From Candidatus Phyllobacterium onerii (GTDB lineage Bacteria > Pseudomonadota > Alphaproteobacteria > Rhizobiales > Rhizobiaceae), in the NCBI RefSeq assembly GCF_028331445.1, contig NZ_JAQMHX010000008.1, positions 62,001-126,000 on the forward strand: a stretch of DNA of 64,000 nucleotides, in the 5' to 3' direction. The notes under the pieces are model-generated. The model ran no database searches. It was given only the letters and a program-made list of their open reading frames with translations, and was not told where the DNA came from. How positions within the stretch are numbered: the stretch's first letter is position 1; every line of letters starts with the position of its first letter. Shown here one piece after another: positions 9,115 through 17,806 of this stretch. A program made the translations under genes and the position numbers.

Positions 9115-10421
9115 GCGCAAGCACTCCAACGCGCGTTGTCGTCGTCGGCGCAGGCTTTACCGGCCTGTCGGCGGCGACCGAACTGCAACGGGCCGGAATC
9201 GACTTCGTTCTCCTTGAGGCGCGGGACAGGGTGGGTGGCCGTGTCGAGGCAAAAATGAATAACCTCGATGATCTCTACGATACGGGAGGTCAGTTCATCT
9301 GCGATGACATGCCCGAGATCATGGCCTTGGCGCGGACCCACGGCAAGACATTAGTCGAAACGCCGGTTCGGGGTGACAGCGTTGCGCAGCCGCCGCCGCA
9401 CGGCAGGCATGATGCGGAAAAAGTTTCCGCAGGATCGATGGCTCTGCGTCGCCGCCTGCGGAAGCTAGATCCGACCGATCCAGCGCTGTCTGGTTTGACC
9501 GTCCGCGCATGGGTCAACAGCCAACAGGCCGACCTCGCCGCAAAAATGCGATTTCTGTCGTTGATCGAAGGTCTATGGTGCGTGCCGGCCGGGCTTGTTC
9601 CATTGTGGTTTATTGTCGATAACGACCGGCGTATCACAAACAAGGTCTCCGAACTGCAGTACTTCGTTAGGGAAACGATGCATTCGCTGGCTGCCGACAT
9701 GGCGCAGTCGCTGGAAAAATCGCTGCTATTGAGTGAGCCCGTCGACAGCGTCGAGACGAATGCATCCGGTGTGATGGTACGCACTGCCCGCGAAGCTTAT
9801 TCGGTCAACGAGGTCATCATTGCTGTACCCCCTGTAATGGCGCGCAAGATCATCTTTCATCCCTCCTTGCCGGAGGCAACAAACAACGCGCTTGCCTCCT
9901 GGAAGAGCGGCACGGTCGTCAAATTGCTCATACGATATTCCGAACCATTCTGGCGGAGGGCTGGCCTCAGCGGCAGTGTCATCTGGGTCGATCCACGCGG
10001 GCTCTATGCGTGCGATGCGAGCCATGATGACCAGCACCCCGCGCTCGTGGTGTTCGTCGGCGGGCCCATCGCTGTCGAATGGTCGAGCCACGGTGAGGAG
10101 GCGCTCAAGCAGGAGGTGGTGTGGAGACTGGTGAGGGCGCTTGGGCCAGAGGCTGGCGCGCCGCTGGACATCCTGCTTCGCAATTGGATCAACGACACGT
10201 GGAGCGGCGGTGGCTATTCGGATATTGTCGAGGTCATGAACGCGACTGGAGCCGAAAATACGCTGCGCCGCGGTCTACCCGGCATCACCTTTGCCTCGTC
10301 CGAACTCTCGCCATCGTTTCCTGGCTATATCGAAGGAGCGATCATTGCTGGCCGCTTGGCGGCCCAGCCAATCATCGAGCGATTTCAGTCGGCGAGTGCC
10401 ACCAACGCGTCGGGGTCATAG
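9111..10421 (+). CDS. Flavin-containing monoamine oxidase family protein
   Basis: 436 aa. N-terminal FAD motif VVVVGAGFTGLSAATELQ, LLEARDRVGGRVEA, and a C-terminal flavin loop SFPGYIEGAIIAGRLAAQ, all typical of amine oxidases that turn an amine and O2 into an imine/aldehyde, ammonia and H2O2. Translation probably starts at a TTG that overlaps the stop of the binding-protein gene (TTGA, 9111-9114), so the two are coupled. The 3' end overlaps the convergent ATPase gene by 37 bases. No signal peptide, so cytoplasmic. A role in oxidising the imported amine fits the context. Confidence 0.87.
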   Translation: MSASTPTRVVVVGAGFTGLSAATELQRAGIDFVLLEARDRVGGRVEAKMNNLDDLYDTGGQFICDDMPEIMALARTHGKTLVETPVRGDSVAQPPPHGRHDAEKVSAGSMALRRRLRKLDPTDPALSGLTVRAWVNSQQADLAAKMRFLSLIEGLWCVPAGLVPLWFIVDNDRRITNKVSELQYFVRETMHSLAADMAQSLEKSLLLSEPVDSVETNASGVMVRTAREAYSVNEVIIAVPPVMARKIIFHPSLPEATNNALASWKSGTVVKLLIRYSEPFWRRAGLSGSVIWVDPRGLYACDASHDDQHPALVVFVGGPIAVEWSSHGEEALKQEVVWRLVRALGPEAGAPLDILLRNWINDTWSGGGYSDIVEVMNATGAENTLRRGLPGITFASSELSPSFPGYIEGAIIAGRLAAQPIIERFQSASATNASGS

Positions 10422-11458
10422 GCGAGGCGGATCGGGGCGCCGACAGGAATGTCGTCAGCGCCAAAATTATTGGTTTCCGTCACCGAGAGCGGTTTGTCAA
10501 AACCCGGTATCTCGATCACCAGGTGGGTTATCTCGCCAAAGTAGTGCCGATCGACGACCTTGCCGGCCACCTCGTATTTGTCTGTCGTATCATCCCACAG
10601 GACGCGCAGGCGTTCCGGTCTGATCCCCAACGTCGCACCCTTACCATTCCTCACAAATGCCGCTGGCTTGTCGGTTTTTACCCGCCCGAAGCCCGGCGTA
10701 TCCAATATCATCGAGGCGCCGTTCTCCTCGACGATCTCGGCTTTTACGAAGTTCATGCCGCCGAGAAAGTCAGCCACCTGACAGTTGACCGGCCGCTGGT
10801 AGATCTCTTTCGGCGACGCGACCTGCGCGATTTTCCCGCCGAACATGACCGCGATGCGATCCGACATCGCCAGCGCCTCATATTGATCATGCGTGACGAG
10901 AATGAATGTGATGCCGACGGCCTGCTGCAGCCGCCGCAATTCGACCTGCATCTGTTCGCGCAACTTCTTGTCGAGGGCTGAAAGTGGCTCGTCGAGGAGG
11001 AGCACCTTTGGGCGCATGACGAGCGCGCGGGCGAGCGCAACACGCTGACGCTGTCCACCGGACAGTTCGGTCGCGCCGCGCTTCCCAAGCCCCGTCAGTG
11101 ATACTTGCGACAGGGCTTCTTCGACACGGCGCTTCTCTTCGTCTGCTCCGAGGCGCAGCCGTTTCAGCCCGTAACACACATTCTGTTCGACATTGAGATG
11201 CGGAAAGATGGCGTAGCTCTGAAACACCATATTGGTCGGACGCCGATTGGCGGGAATACCATCCATGGGCTGGCCATCGACCGAAATCGACCCGCTTGTC
11301 GGCGTGTCGAAACCGGCGATCATACGGAGCAGCGTGGTCTTGCCGCATCCGGAAGGGCCGAGAAGCGAGAAAAACTCGCCCTCGCGGATCGTAAGTGACG
11401 TTTCATCGAGCGCCTTGAAGGCCCCGTAGCTGCGCGTCACGCGCGAAATCTCGATCAT
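10385..11458 (-). CDS. ABC transporter ATP-binding protein, PotA-like
   Basis: 357 aa. Walker A GPSGCGKTT at about residues 34-42, signature LSGGQRQRV, Walker B VLLLDEPLSALD and the switch His in LVTHDQYEA; the last about 110 residues are the TOBE-type regulatory domain usual in PotA/FbpC ATPases. The start at 11458 gives the canonical MIEISRV beginning seven bases after the upstream permease stop; a TTG at 11473 overlapping that stop is an alternative. It powers the PotB/PotC-like permeases just upstream. Its 3' end overlaps the amine-oxidase gene by 37 bases. Confidence 0.92.
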   Translation of the reverse strand: MIEISRVTRSYGAFKALDETSLTIREGEFFSLLGPSGCGKTTLLRMIAGFDTPTSGSISVDGQPMDGIPANRRPTNMVFQSYAIFPHLNVEQNVCYGLKRLRLGADEEKRRVEEALSQVSLTGLGKRGATELSGGQRQRVALARALVMRPKVLLLDEPLSALDKKLREQMQVELRRLQQAVGITFILVTHDQYEALAMSDRIAVMFGGKIAQVASPKEIYQRPVNCQVADFLGGMNFVKAEIVEENGASMILDTPGFGRVKTDKPAAFVRNGKGATLGIRPERLRVLWDDTTDKYEVAGKVVDRHYFGEITHLVIEIPGFDKPLSVTETNNFGADDIPVGAPIRLAYDPDALVALAD

Positions 11459-11465
11459 AGAGCGT

Positions 11466-12287
11466 TCAGGCAATCATGCCTCCCATATTCTGGGTGCGAT
11501 TGCTTGCGCGGCGTCGCACGATTTCTGCGATGGTCAAAAGGATAATCGAACCAGCGAGGAGCAGCGTACCGAGCGCGAGGACGCCCGGCAGCTTGGCGGC
11601 AAATCGCAACTGACCCCAGATGTAGACAGGCAGAGTTGCTTCGGTACCGGTTAGGAAGAATGCCATGATGAATTCATCGAGCGAGATGGTGAAGGAGACA
11701 AGCAGGCTCGAAATGATTGCAGGCGAAACCATGGGCAGCGTCACACGCCGGAACGTTCCGAAGGCGCTCTCTCCCAGATCCGAGGAAGCTTCTTCAAGGC
11801 TCCTGTCAAACCCTTCGAAGCCCGAAGTGAGGACGCTCAGGGAATAGGGAATGCAGATCAGTACATGGCCGAATACGACCGTGATCAAAGACAGACTCAA
11901 CCCGAGTTGCAGCATGACGAGCAGCATCGAGACTGCGACGATAATTTCCGGCAGGACCAGTGGCGCCATAAGAAGGCCATTGATGGTGCGCCTGCCTGGG
12001 AAGCGGTAGCGTGTAATGGCGCGCGCGGCGCATATGCCGAATATGGTGCTCAACAGGGACGCAGACACGCCGACGAGCAAGCTGTTCCATGCCGCATCGG
12101 TGAGTGCCGGGGTGCGGGTCAGGTCGCCATACCATTTGAAGGTGAAACCGCTCAGGGGAAACTTCGGTGTCGCCGACGTGTTGACCGAAAAGATCGGCAG
12201 GAAAATCACCGGCAAATAGAGAAAAATGACGTAAAGGAAGGCGTAGGTTTTTAGCCAGCTTGGCGTAAAGTTCCGCAAGGTCTTCAT
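11466..12287 (-). CDS. ABC transporter permease, PotC-like
   Basis: 273-aa inner-membrane permease with about six hydrophobic segments and the EAA loop (LEEASSDLGESAFGTFRRVTLP) that contacts the ATPase. The first two segments are YVIFLYLPVIFLPIFSV and the LLVGVSASLLSTIFG region. The start at 12287 overlaps the stop of the upstream permease as ATGA, a usual arrangement in this transporter family; a longer frame upstream merely reads through the other permease gene. It works with the 12284-13276 permease and the 10385-11458 ATPase. Confidence 0.92.
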   Translation of the reverse strand: MKTLRNFTPSWLKTYAFLYVIFLYLPVIFLPIFSVNTSATPKFPLSGFTFKWYGDLTRTPALTDAAWNSLLVGVSASLLSTIFGICAARAITRYRFPGRRTINGLLMAPLVLPEIIVAVSMLLVMLQLGLSLSLITVVFGHVLICIPYSLSVLTSGFEGFDRSLEEASSDLGESAFGTFRRVTLPMVSPAIISSLLVSFTISLDEFIMAFFLTGTEATLPVYIWGQLRFAAKLPGVLALGTLLLAGSIILLTIAEIVRRRASNRTQNMGGMIA

Positions 12288-13276
12288 CGGATTCGCCTCG
12301 CTGCCATGCGGATGACCAAAACGACGGAAGCGGCCATCGCCGTCACCACCGCCATGGTCGTCACCGAGAGCGCTGCGCCAAGTGGCCAGTTTGCGCCTTT
12401 GCCGAACTGGGCCTGGATGGCATTGGCAATCATCACACCGTCTTTGCCGCCGACCAGACGCGGCGTCACGAAATCGCCGACAGTCGGGATCATCACGATA
12501 AGCGTTGCGGATATGATCCCAGGCGCCGACAGCGGTAAGGTAATGCGCAGGAACCGCCGCAATGGCCCATCGCCAAGATCGGTCGCAGCCTCGACAAGCG
12601 AGCGGTCGATTTTCTCCAGCGAGACGAAGATCGGTAGCACCGCGAATGTTGCCCACGCGTGGGTCAACGTGATCACGACTGCACTAGTGTTGTACAGGAA
12701 TGCATCCGACGGACCGTTGGTGATCCCCAGGCCCATCAACGTTGCATTGAGAACGCCATTATAGCCAAGGATGACTTTCCAGGACATCACCCGCAGCAGA
12801 TAGCTCGTCCAGAATGGAATGGTGATCAGGAACAGCCAGAGGCCCTTGTGCTTGCCACCATGGAACGAGATGAAGAAAGCGATCGGGTAGGCCAGCACGA
12901 CTGTAAAGAAGCTGACGAGGAGGGAAATCCACAGCGAGCGCATCAGCAGATCGCGATAAATAGGGTCGGTCAGAGCGATCCGATAGTTTTCGAGCGTGAA
13001 TGTCCGGTCGATCGTCAGGTAGTTTTGCGTCCAGAAACTGTTGGCGATGACCAGAACGATTGGAATGACCAGGAAGATCACCGCGTAGATAAACGTCGGA
13101 CTTATCAGCCCGAGACCACGCGCAGCTTCTGATTGCAGAACAGGATTTCTTTGTTTTCGCACGACAGGTAGTGCGGCGATCCCTTCCGCCGGTGCCGTCA
13201 TTCGAACGGACCACGCGCGTGATATGCCATCAGGTACCGGAGCATATTGTTCCCATTCATTCGATTCACGCGGCAC
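12284..13276 (-). CDS. ABC transporter permease, PotB-like
   Basis: Up to 330 aa with a hydrophilic N-terminal stretch of about 55 residues, then six membrane segments beginning TFIYAVIFLVIPIVLVIANS; EAA loop VEAATDLGDGPLRRFLRITLPLS. The annotated start is a GTG at 13276 with AAGGGA close upstream; an ATG at 13201 (MTAPAEG) would give 305 aa, closer to the family's usual length, and cannot be excluded. It is the first gene of the minus-strand transporter operon, divergent from the aminotransferase gene, with operator site B between them. Confidence 0.9.
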   Translation of the reverse strand: MPRESNEWEQYAPVPDGISRAWSVRMTAPAEGIAALPVVRKQRNPVLQSEAARGLGLISPTFIYAVIFLVIPIVLVIANSFWTQNYLTIDRTFTLENYRIALTDPIYRDLLMRSLWISLLVSFFTVVLAYPIAFFISFHGGKHKGLWLFLITIPFWTSYLLRVMSWKVILGYNGVLNATLMGLGITNGPSDAFLYNTSAVVITLTHAWATFAVLPIFVSLEKIDRSLVEAATDLGDGPLRRFLRITLPLSAPGIISATLIVMIPTVGDFVTPRLVGGKDGVMIANAIQAQFGKGANWPLGAALSVTTMAVVTAMAASVVLVIRMAARRIR

Positions 13277-13346
13277 GTTCCCTTTGGTGCCATCTTTCTT
13301 GCATCATGCGCCTATCTGTGGATTGAAATCAAGTGCTATTTCTGAC

Positions 13347-13372
13347 ATATTGATTGAACGAACATTCAATAT
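13347..13372. promoter_or_regulatory. Operator-like palindrome, site B
   Basis: An imperfect 26-bp palindrome (10 of 13 positions symmetric) contains the core TTGAACGAACATTCAA at 13354-13369, matching sites A and C. It lies between the divergent transporter operon (start 13276) and the aminotransferase gene (start 13450), so one bound repressor could cover both promoters. Confidence 0.72.
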
Positions 13373-13449
13373 AATGGGAGAAATCTCATTAATTTCCGAT
13401 AATTGAACATGATTTTCAACCGGTATACCGGCAATCGAGTGAGGGAATA

Positions 13450-14871
13450 ATGGCGGCGGTGAAACAGATACGGGAAGCCGGGGTGGCAGCGGCGCGAGCA
13501 AATCACGAGACGATCGATCTGGCCAAGCGACATCTGGTTCAGCCATGGCCCTGTGCCGGAGAGATTGGCGCCGAGGCCAGGTCGCTTATTAGCGGCGGTG
13601 AGGGCATCTACATCACCGACAGCGAGGGCAAGCGGCTTATCGATGGGCCTGCCGGCATGTGGTGTGTCAATGTGGGACACCGCTGCGAGGAGCTGGCGCG
13701 CGTCATGTACGACCAGGCCATGCAGCTTTCGTACAACACGCCCTGGTATACGATGAACGAGCCTTCTGCGGTGCTCGCGGAGCGCATCGCTGCTTATGCG
13801 CCCGGCGACCTCAATCACGTCTTCTTCACCACTGGCGGCTCAACAGCCGTTGAGAGCGCACTTCGTTTCATGCAGTTCTTCAACAATGCGCGGGGCCGGT
13901 CCGAGAAAAAGCTCATCCTTTCACGCGGCGGCGCTTATCATGGTTCTACCTATCTCTCAGCCTCGTTGAACGGGCGTCCGCGGGATCGCGACTGGATGGA
14001 TGGCGCCGATGACCTTGTCGTCAAGTTGACATCTCCGGATGCATTTCGCCGTCCCGAAGGCATGAGCATAGCCGCATTCTCGGACATGCTGGTCGCCGAG
14101 TTAGAGGAGACGGTTCGCCGCGTTGGTGCTGACAAGATTGGCGCTTTCATTGGCGAGCCGGTCCAGGCCTCAGGCGGCGTCATTCTACCGCCCGAAAACT
14201 ATCTGCCGCGCATCCGCAAGATATGCCGGGACAATGAAATCCTGTTTATCGCTGACGAAGTGGTTACGGCCTTTGGCAGGCTCGGGCACGTCTTCGCTTC
14301 CCAGGATGTATTCGATATCGATCCGGATATCATCACCTTTGCAAAGGGTGTCACCTCGGGCTATTTTCCGCTCGGCGGTATGGTAGTCTCCGAGCGTCTT
14401 CTTGAAGAACTGCGCCGTTCAAATCACCCGACAGCGATGTATGCGCATGGGCTGACCTACACCAGCCATCCCGTCGGCTGCGCCGTGGCGCTCACCAATC
14501 TCGACCTGCTCGAGGATGGCATCCTCGCGCACACGCAGTCCGTAGCGCCGTATTTTCAGCAGCAATTGAAGACGCTTGAGGAATTGCCCCTGGTTGGTGA
14601 GGTTCGCGGGATAGGCCTGATGGCCTGCGTCGAGTGCGTTGCCGACCGCGAGAGCAAGAACCCGCTGCAGCTCGATACGAATGTGGGAATGCGTATCGAT
14701 ACACATTGTCATGAACTCGGCCTATTGGTGCGGCCGCTCATCAACATGTGTGTCATGTCTCCGCCGCTGGTTATTACCCGCGAACAGATCGACGATATGG
14801 TGGGTATCCTCCGCGAAGGCATTTCGCGCACGATGGACGATCTACGGCGTGAGGGCGTCTGGCAAGGATAA
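13450..14871 (+). CDS. Class III (omega) aminotransferase
   Basis: 473-aa cytoplasmic PLP enzyme. The cofactor lysine is K299 in ITFAKGVTSGYFPLGG; other signatures are FFTTGGSTAVESALRF, GGAYHGSTYLSASL and the Asp of FIADEVVTAFGRLGHVF. Relatives move a terminal amino group from polyamines, beta-alanine, taurine or similar compounds to pyruvate or 2-oxoglutarate. The start follows GAGGGAATA. It is alone in its transcript, bounded by operator site B and a terminator at 14888. The context suggests it removes nitrogen from the compound taken up by the PotABCD-like system; the donor is unknown. Confidence 0.92.
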   Translation: MAAVKQIREAGVAAARANHETIDLAKRHLVQPWPCAGEIGAEARSLISGGEGIYITDSEGKRLIDGPAGMWCVNVGHRCEELARVMYDQAMQLSYNTPWYTMNEPSAVLAERIAAYAPGDLNHVFFTTGGSTAVESALRFMQFFNNARGRSEKKLILSRGGAYHGSTYLSASLNGRPRDRDWMDGADDLVVKLTSPDAFRRPEGMSIAAFSDMLVAELEETVRRVGADKIGAFIGEPVQASGGVILPPENYLPRIRKICRDNEILFIADEVVTAFGRLGHVFASQDVFDIDPDIITFAKGVTSGYFPLGGMVVSERLLEELRRSNHPTAMYAHGLTYTSHPVGCAVALTNLDLLEDGILAHTQSVAPYFQQQLKTLEELPLVGEVRGIGLMACVECVADRESKNPLQLDTNVGMRIDTHCHELGLLVRPLINMCVMSPPLVITREQIDDMVGILREGISRTMDDLRREGVWQG

Positions 14872-14887
14872 TCCGGCTAACGACAAA

Positions 14888-14916
14888 TAGCCCGGCGACT
14901 GTGCCGGGTTATTTTA
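14888..14916. terminator. Bidirectional terminator between aminotransferase and Rieske genes
   Basis: Stem CCCGGC (14891-14896) with GCCGGG (14903-14908), six-base loop, followed on the plus strand by TTATTTTATT. It sits between two convergent genes. Confidence 0.7.
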
Positions 14917-14933
14917 TTGCGAGTTGTTAGCAA

Positions 14934-16130
14934 TCAGCTCTGTGCGGCCAGCTGCGCATTGAGCAATGGCACTTCGGCCTCTGCCGGCGCCTTCTCGACC
15001 TTCAGTATGGGCAGGACATTGCGCAGGTGATCGTGATGCGAGCGGACACCGTATTCGAGGTCCGAGAGATAGAATCCCGAGAACGATTTCGACAGCATCG
15101 ATTCATTTGACCATTTCGTCAGCTGAACATCTTCCGAGCTCGTCTCGCGATCGATGCGCGAGGCGAGGTAGCGGGCAGCCCGCTGCTGTCGAGTTTCATC
15201 CTTGTTGCGGAATGCAGCGCCGCGCAACAGGGTCTCGCCCGTCGAAAGCGGAAACTCCTGGTAGTACTGCGCGCCTTCAGGCGTAACCGAGATCACAGAA
15301 TTCGGGAAAATCCCGTAATAGATCCACGCGTTGCGAAGGTTGTCGGGCAGATGCGTCGCCTCCGGTGCCAGATTGATATAGTTGCGCACACTCCAGCGCC
15401 GTCCCGCATGCGGATTATAGCTGGCGAAAGATCGCGACACGCCATTGATGAATGGCTCGTCGTAATAGGTCGAACCGTAAAGATCCTGGAGCGCAGGATG
15501 GGCCATAGCCACATGGTAGCCTTCATTGTCGACATCGCGCACCGACTTCCAGTTGACGGGCGATATCTGCGTCCAGAAGCCGGCAGGCACCATATCCGCG
15601 ATCTTGTAGTTCGCAATTTCCGCTTCGAACGGCTTCATCAATGTCGCAACCGATGGCTGGGCGCTCTTGAGGAAACGGATGAAGATAAAACCCATCCAGA
15701 TTTCGAGTTCGAGTGGCAACAGACCGAATTCGTTTTTGTCCATCTCCGGGAAAGAGCGCGGACGCGACGCGCCTCGCAGGGTGCCGTCGAGGTTATAAAC
15801 CCAGCCATGGAAGGGACAGACCAGCGCGTTGTTGCATGTTCCCTTGTTGTCGGTGACGACGCGGGATCCGCGGTGACGGCAGATATTGTGAAAGGCACGG
15901 ATTTCGCCGTCCTTGCCACGTACGATCAGGGCCCGCTCACCCACGACATCAAGCGCGACGTAATCACCGACATTGGGCACATCGCAGACATGCCCGGCTA
16001 TCTGCCAATGGCTTCGAAAGACGTATTCCTTCTCGAGCTCGAGCAGGGCCGGACTGCTATAGCTCCAGGCCGGCAATCCCCGGCGGTCCCAGTTGTTCGG
16101 AATCGTCAAATCGCGCTGATTAACCTGCAT
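14934..16130 (-). CDS. Rieske non-heme iron oxygenase, alpha subunit
   Basis: 398 aa. The [2Fe-2S] ligands are C84-x-H86 (NICRHRGS) and C105-x2-H108 (CPFHGW). The mononuclear iron site is the DNEGYHVAMAHPAL segment with H206 and H211, preceded by the bridging acidic residue. The overall shape resembles the alpha subunits of carnitine, glycine-betaine and stachydrine oxygenases, which demethylate or cleave quaternary amines; assignment to that subgroup is tentative. No ferredoxin or reductase gene is nearby, so electrons must come from a component encoded elsewhere. The start at 16130 was chosen because the reading frame above it runs into operator site C. Confidence 0.9.
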   Translation of the reverse strand: MQVNQRDLTIPNNWDRRGLPAWSYSSPALLELEKEYVFRSHWQIAGHVCDVPNVGDYVALDVVGERALIVRGKDGEIRAFHNICRHRGSRVVTDNKGTCNNALVCPFHGWVYNLDGTLRGASRPRSFPEMDKNEFGLLPLELEIWMGFIFIRFLKSAQPSVATLMKPFEAEIANYKIADMVPAGFWTQISPVNWKSVRDVDNEGYHVAMAHPALQDLYGSTYYDEPFINGVSRSFASYNPHAGRRWSVRNYINLAPEATHLPDNLRNAWIYYGIFPNSVISVTPEGAQYYQEFPLSTGETLLRGAAFRNKDETRQQRAARYLASRIDRETSSEDVQLTKWSNESMLSKSFSGFYLSDLEYGVRSHHDHLRNVLPILKVEKAPAEAEVPLLNAQLAAQS

Positions 16131-16145
16131 AAATTCGCTCTTACT

Positions 16146-16165
16146 TATTGAATGTTCATTCAATA
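16146..16165. promoter_or_regulatory. Operator-like palindrome, site C
   Basis: A perfect palindrome of 9-bp half-sites, TATTGAATG and CATTCAATA around TT, located 16-35 bases upstream of the Rieske oxygenase start. Its core TTGAATGTTCATTCAA (16148-16163) is the third match to the pattern at sites A and B. Confidence 0.75.
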
Positions 16166-16246
16166 TAAGCACAAACATCGTTTGTTTGCAATCTGTTAGA
16201 TTAGCAAGTCTCAAATTGCGTTGGCGGTTTGGATCCGTCAAGGCAA

Positions 16247-17383
16247 TCATACTATGTATCGGAGACGGCGGGTGTTGGACTCCGCACTTCGTTGCAGCGC
16301 CGTACCGCATTCACTTTTCTGCTGAAGGCCGAGCATTGTCAAAGTGACATCGATTTCATCTCGGAGCATGGCAAGTAGATCCTCGGCTCCCGCCTCACCA
16401 TTTGTGGCGAGCCCCCCATAGTGGTAGCCGACCAATCATTACTGACTTGGCGCCGTTGGCGATATACTTCAGGACGTCGCTTCCGCGCTTCACGCCACTA
16501 GAACGTCAAGATCGTGGCCAATGGCATCCGCGATCCCCGGAAGAACGTCGATCGGCGCGGGTGCAATATCAAGATTGCGGGCACCGTGAGCGGACACCAC
16601 GATCCCGTCGACTCCAGCAGCCTTTGCTAGATGGGCATCATCAACGCCAAGAACACCCTTGATGACAAGTTTACCTTTCCACCAGCGTCGAAACTGATGG
16701 ATGTCGTCCCAGTTTAGAAGGTTCTCCAGGCGGACGGCTTCGGCGATGGAACGTCGGGTGACTGCGCTACGGAATTCCTGCGGATAATGGCCATAGGTGG
16801 GCATACCAGTCGCCAGGAGATAGCGAAACAGGACTCCACATAGCCAACGTGGATGGAGCGCCACGTCCAGGCCAAGCCGCTGTGAATACTTTATCGGGAT
16901 CGAAAAACCGTTCCGATGGTTGTATTCCCGCTTTGGAGTTGCGGGGGTATCGGCTGTCACGACCAGTGTCGTCACACCTGCATTTTCCACACGTTCGAGA
17001 AGCGCGCGCGACAGGTTTCTGTCCTTCCACATGTAAAGTTGAAACCAAAGGCTGGCTCCTGGAGCGCCGGCACGGATCTCTTCTATGGTCGTAATGGATT
17101 GTGTGGAGATGCAAACCGGAATGCCCATCCGCGCAGCCGCACGGGCAAGTTTAATCTCGCCGTTGTGCGAGACCAGTCCCGCCAGTCCCGCCAGTGCCGT
17201 CGGCGCCACAACCAACGGCATCGCTGTCGTTTCACCGAGAATTTCGGTTTTCAGTTCGCGCTCCGGGTGGCCAGTCAGCACCCTCGGAATGAGGTCGATA
17301 GCGTCGAGACTGTTTCGAAGGTTTCGCAGGGCATTCTCATCTTCGGTTCCACGATCGATGTATTCGAAGAGGGCTTTGGGTGG
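16247..17383 (-). pseudogene. Decayed FMN-dependent alpha-hydroxy-acid oxidase/dehydrogenase (LldD family)
   Basis: Homology runs through three reading frames. The first, from about 17383 to the stop at 16490, reads [16 protein letters not shown] through [28 protein letters not shown] and LVIKGVLGVDDA to DLDVLVA. The second continues as SGVKRGSDVLKYIANGAK and MIGR. The third, 16435 down to 16247, gives YHYGGLATNGEAGAEDLL and DEIDVTLTMLG. At least two small indels, near 16490 and 16435, therefore break the gene, and its first about 20 residues are missing at the junction with the ABC fragment. Minus-strand sequence above 17383 is open but unlike the family. The intact protein would oxidise L-lactate, mandelate or a similar 2-hydroxy acid. 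Confidence 0.85.
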
Positions 17384-17695
17384 GCAGAAGCAGCGTGTTG
17401 CGATTGCACGGGCGTTGGCAATGGAACCCGAGGTGATGCCCTTCGATGAAGTCACGTCTGCGCTCGATCCGGAACTTGTTTCCGAAGTGCTGTCCGTAAT
17501 GCGTGATCTTGCCGCGGAAGGTATGACAATGATCATTGTCACGCATGAAATTGCCTTGCCCGTGAAGTTGCCGACATAGTCGTCTTCATGCGCGATAATG
17601 TTATCGTGGAAGAAGGGCCGGCACGCGAGGTCATCGACACACCGAAACAGGAGGGCACACGGTCTTTCCTGAGGCATTTTCATACCCGTAGCTAA
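17376..17695 (+). pseudogene. 3' fragment of an amino-acid ABC transporter ATPase (GlnQ type), frameshifted
   Basis: The fragment begins abruptly inside the ABC signature ([19 protein letters not shown]), continues through Walker B ([19 protein letters not shown]) and the switch His (MIIVTHEIA), then hits a stop at 17579. A one-base deletion near 17555 explains this: in the next frame the family C-terminus resumes as VVFMRDNVIVEEGPAREVI and ends RSFLRHFHTRS at 17695. The first half of the gene, with Walker A, is absent. The fragment overlaps the broken hydroxy-acid oxidase by a few bases, so both genes were truncated by the same deletion or recombination event. Confidence 0.85.
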
Positions 17696-17806
17696 ATGGG
17701 GCGTACGGATATCGGCCAAAGCACCGATGCCCTGCCTCTAGTCAATGTAGTGGCCCGACTAGTATGCTCAGAGCCTACCGAGAGATTCCTTGCGCAGGAG
17801 GTTGCA

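Noticed and set aside
12288-12656. N-terminal extension of the PotC-like permease
   Set aside because: It overlaps the PotB-like permease in another frame; the ATGA-overlapping start at 12287 gives the normal family length.
17384-17719. N-terminal extension of the hydroxy-acid oxidase frame
   Set aside because: It is the antisense of the ABC ATPase remnant and unlike any LldD N-terminus, so the apparent 409-codon ORF is a chance fusion across the junction.
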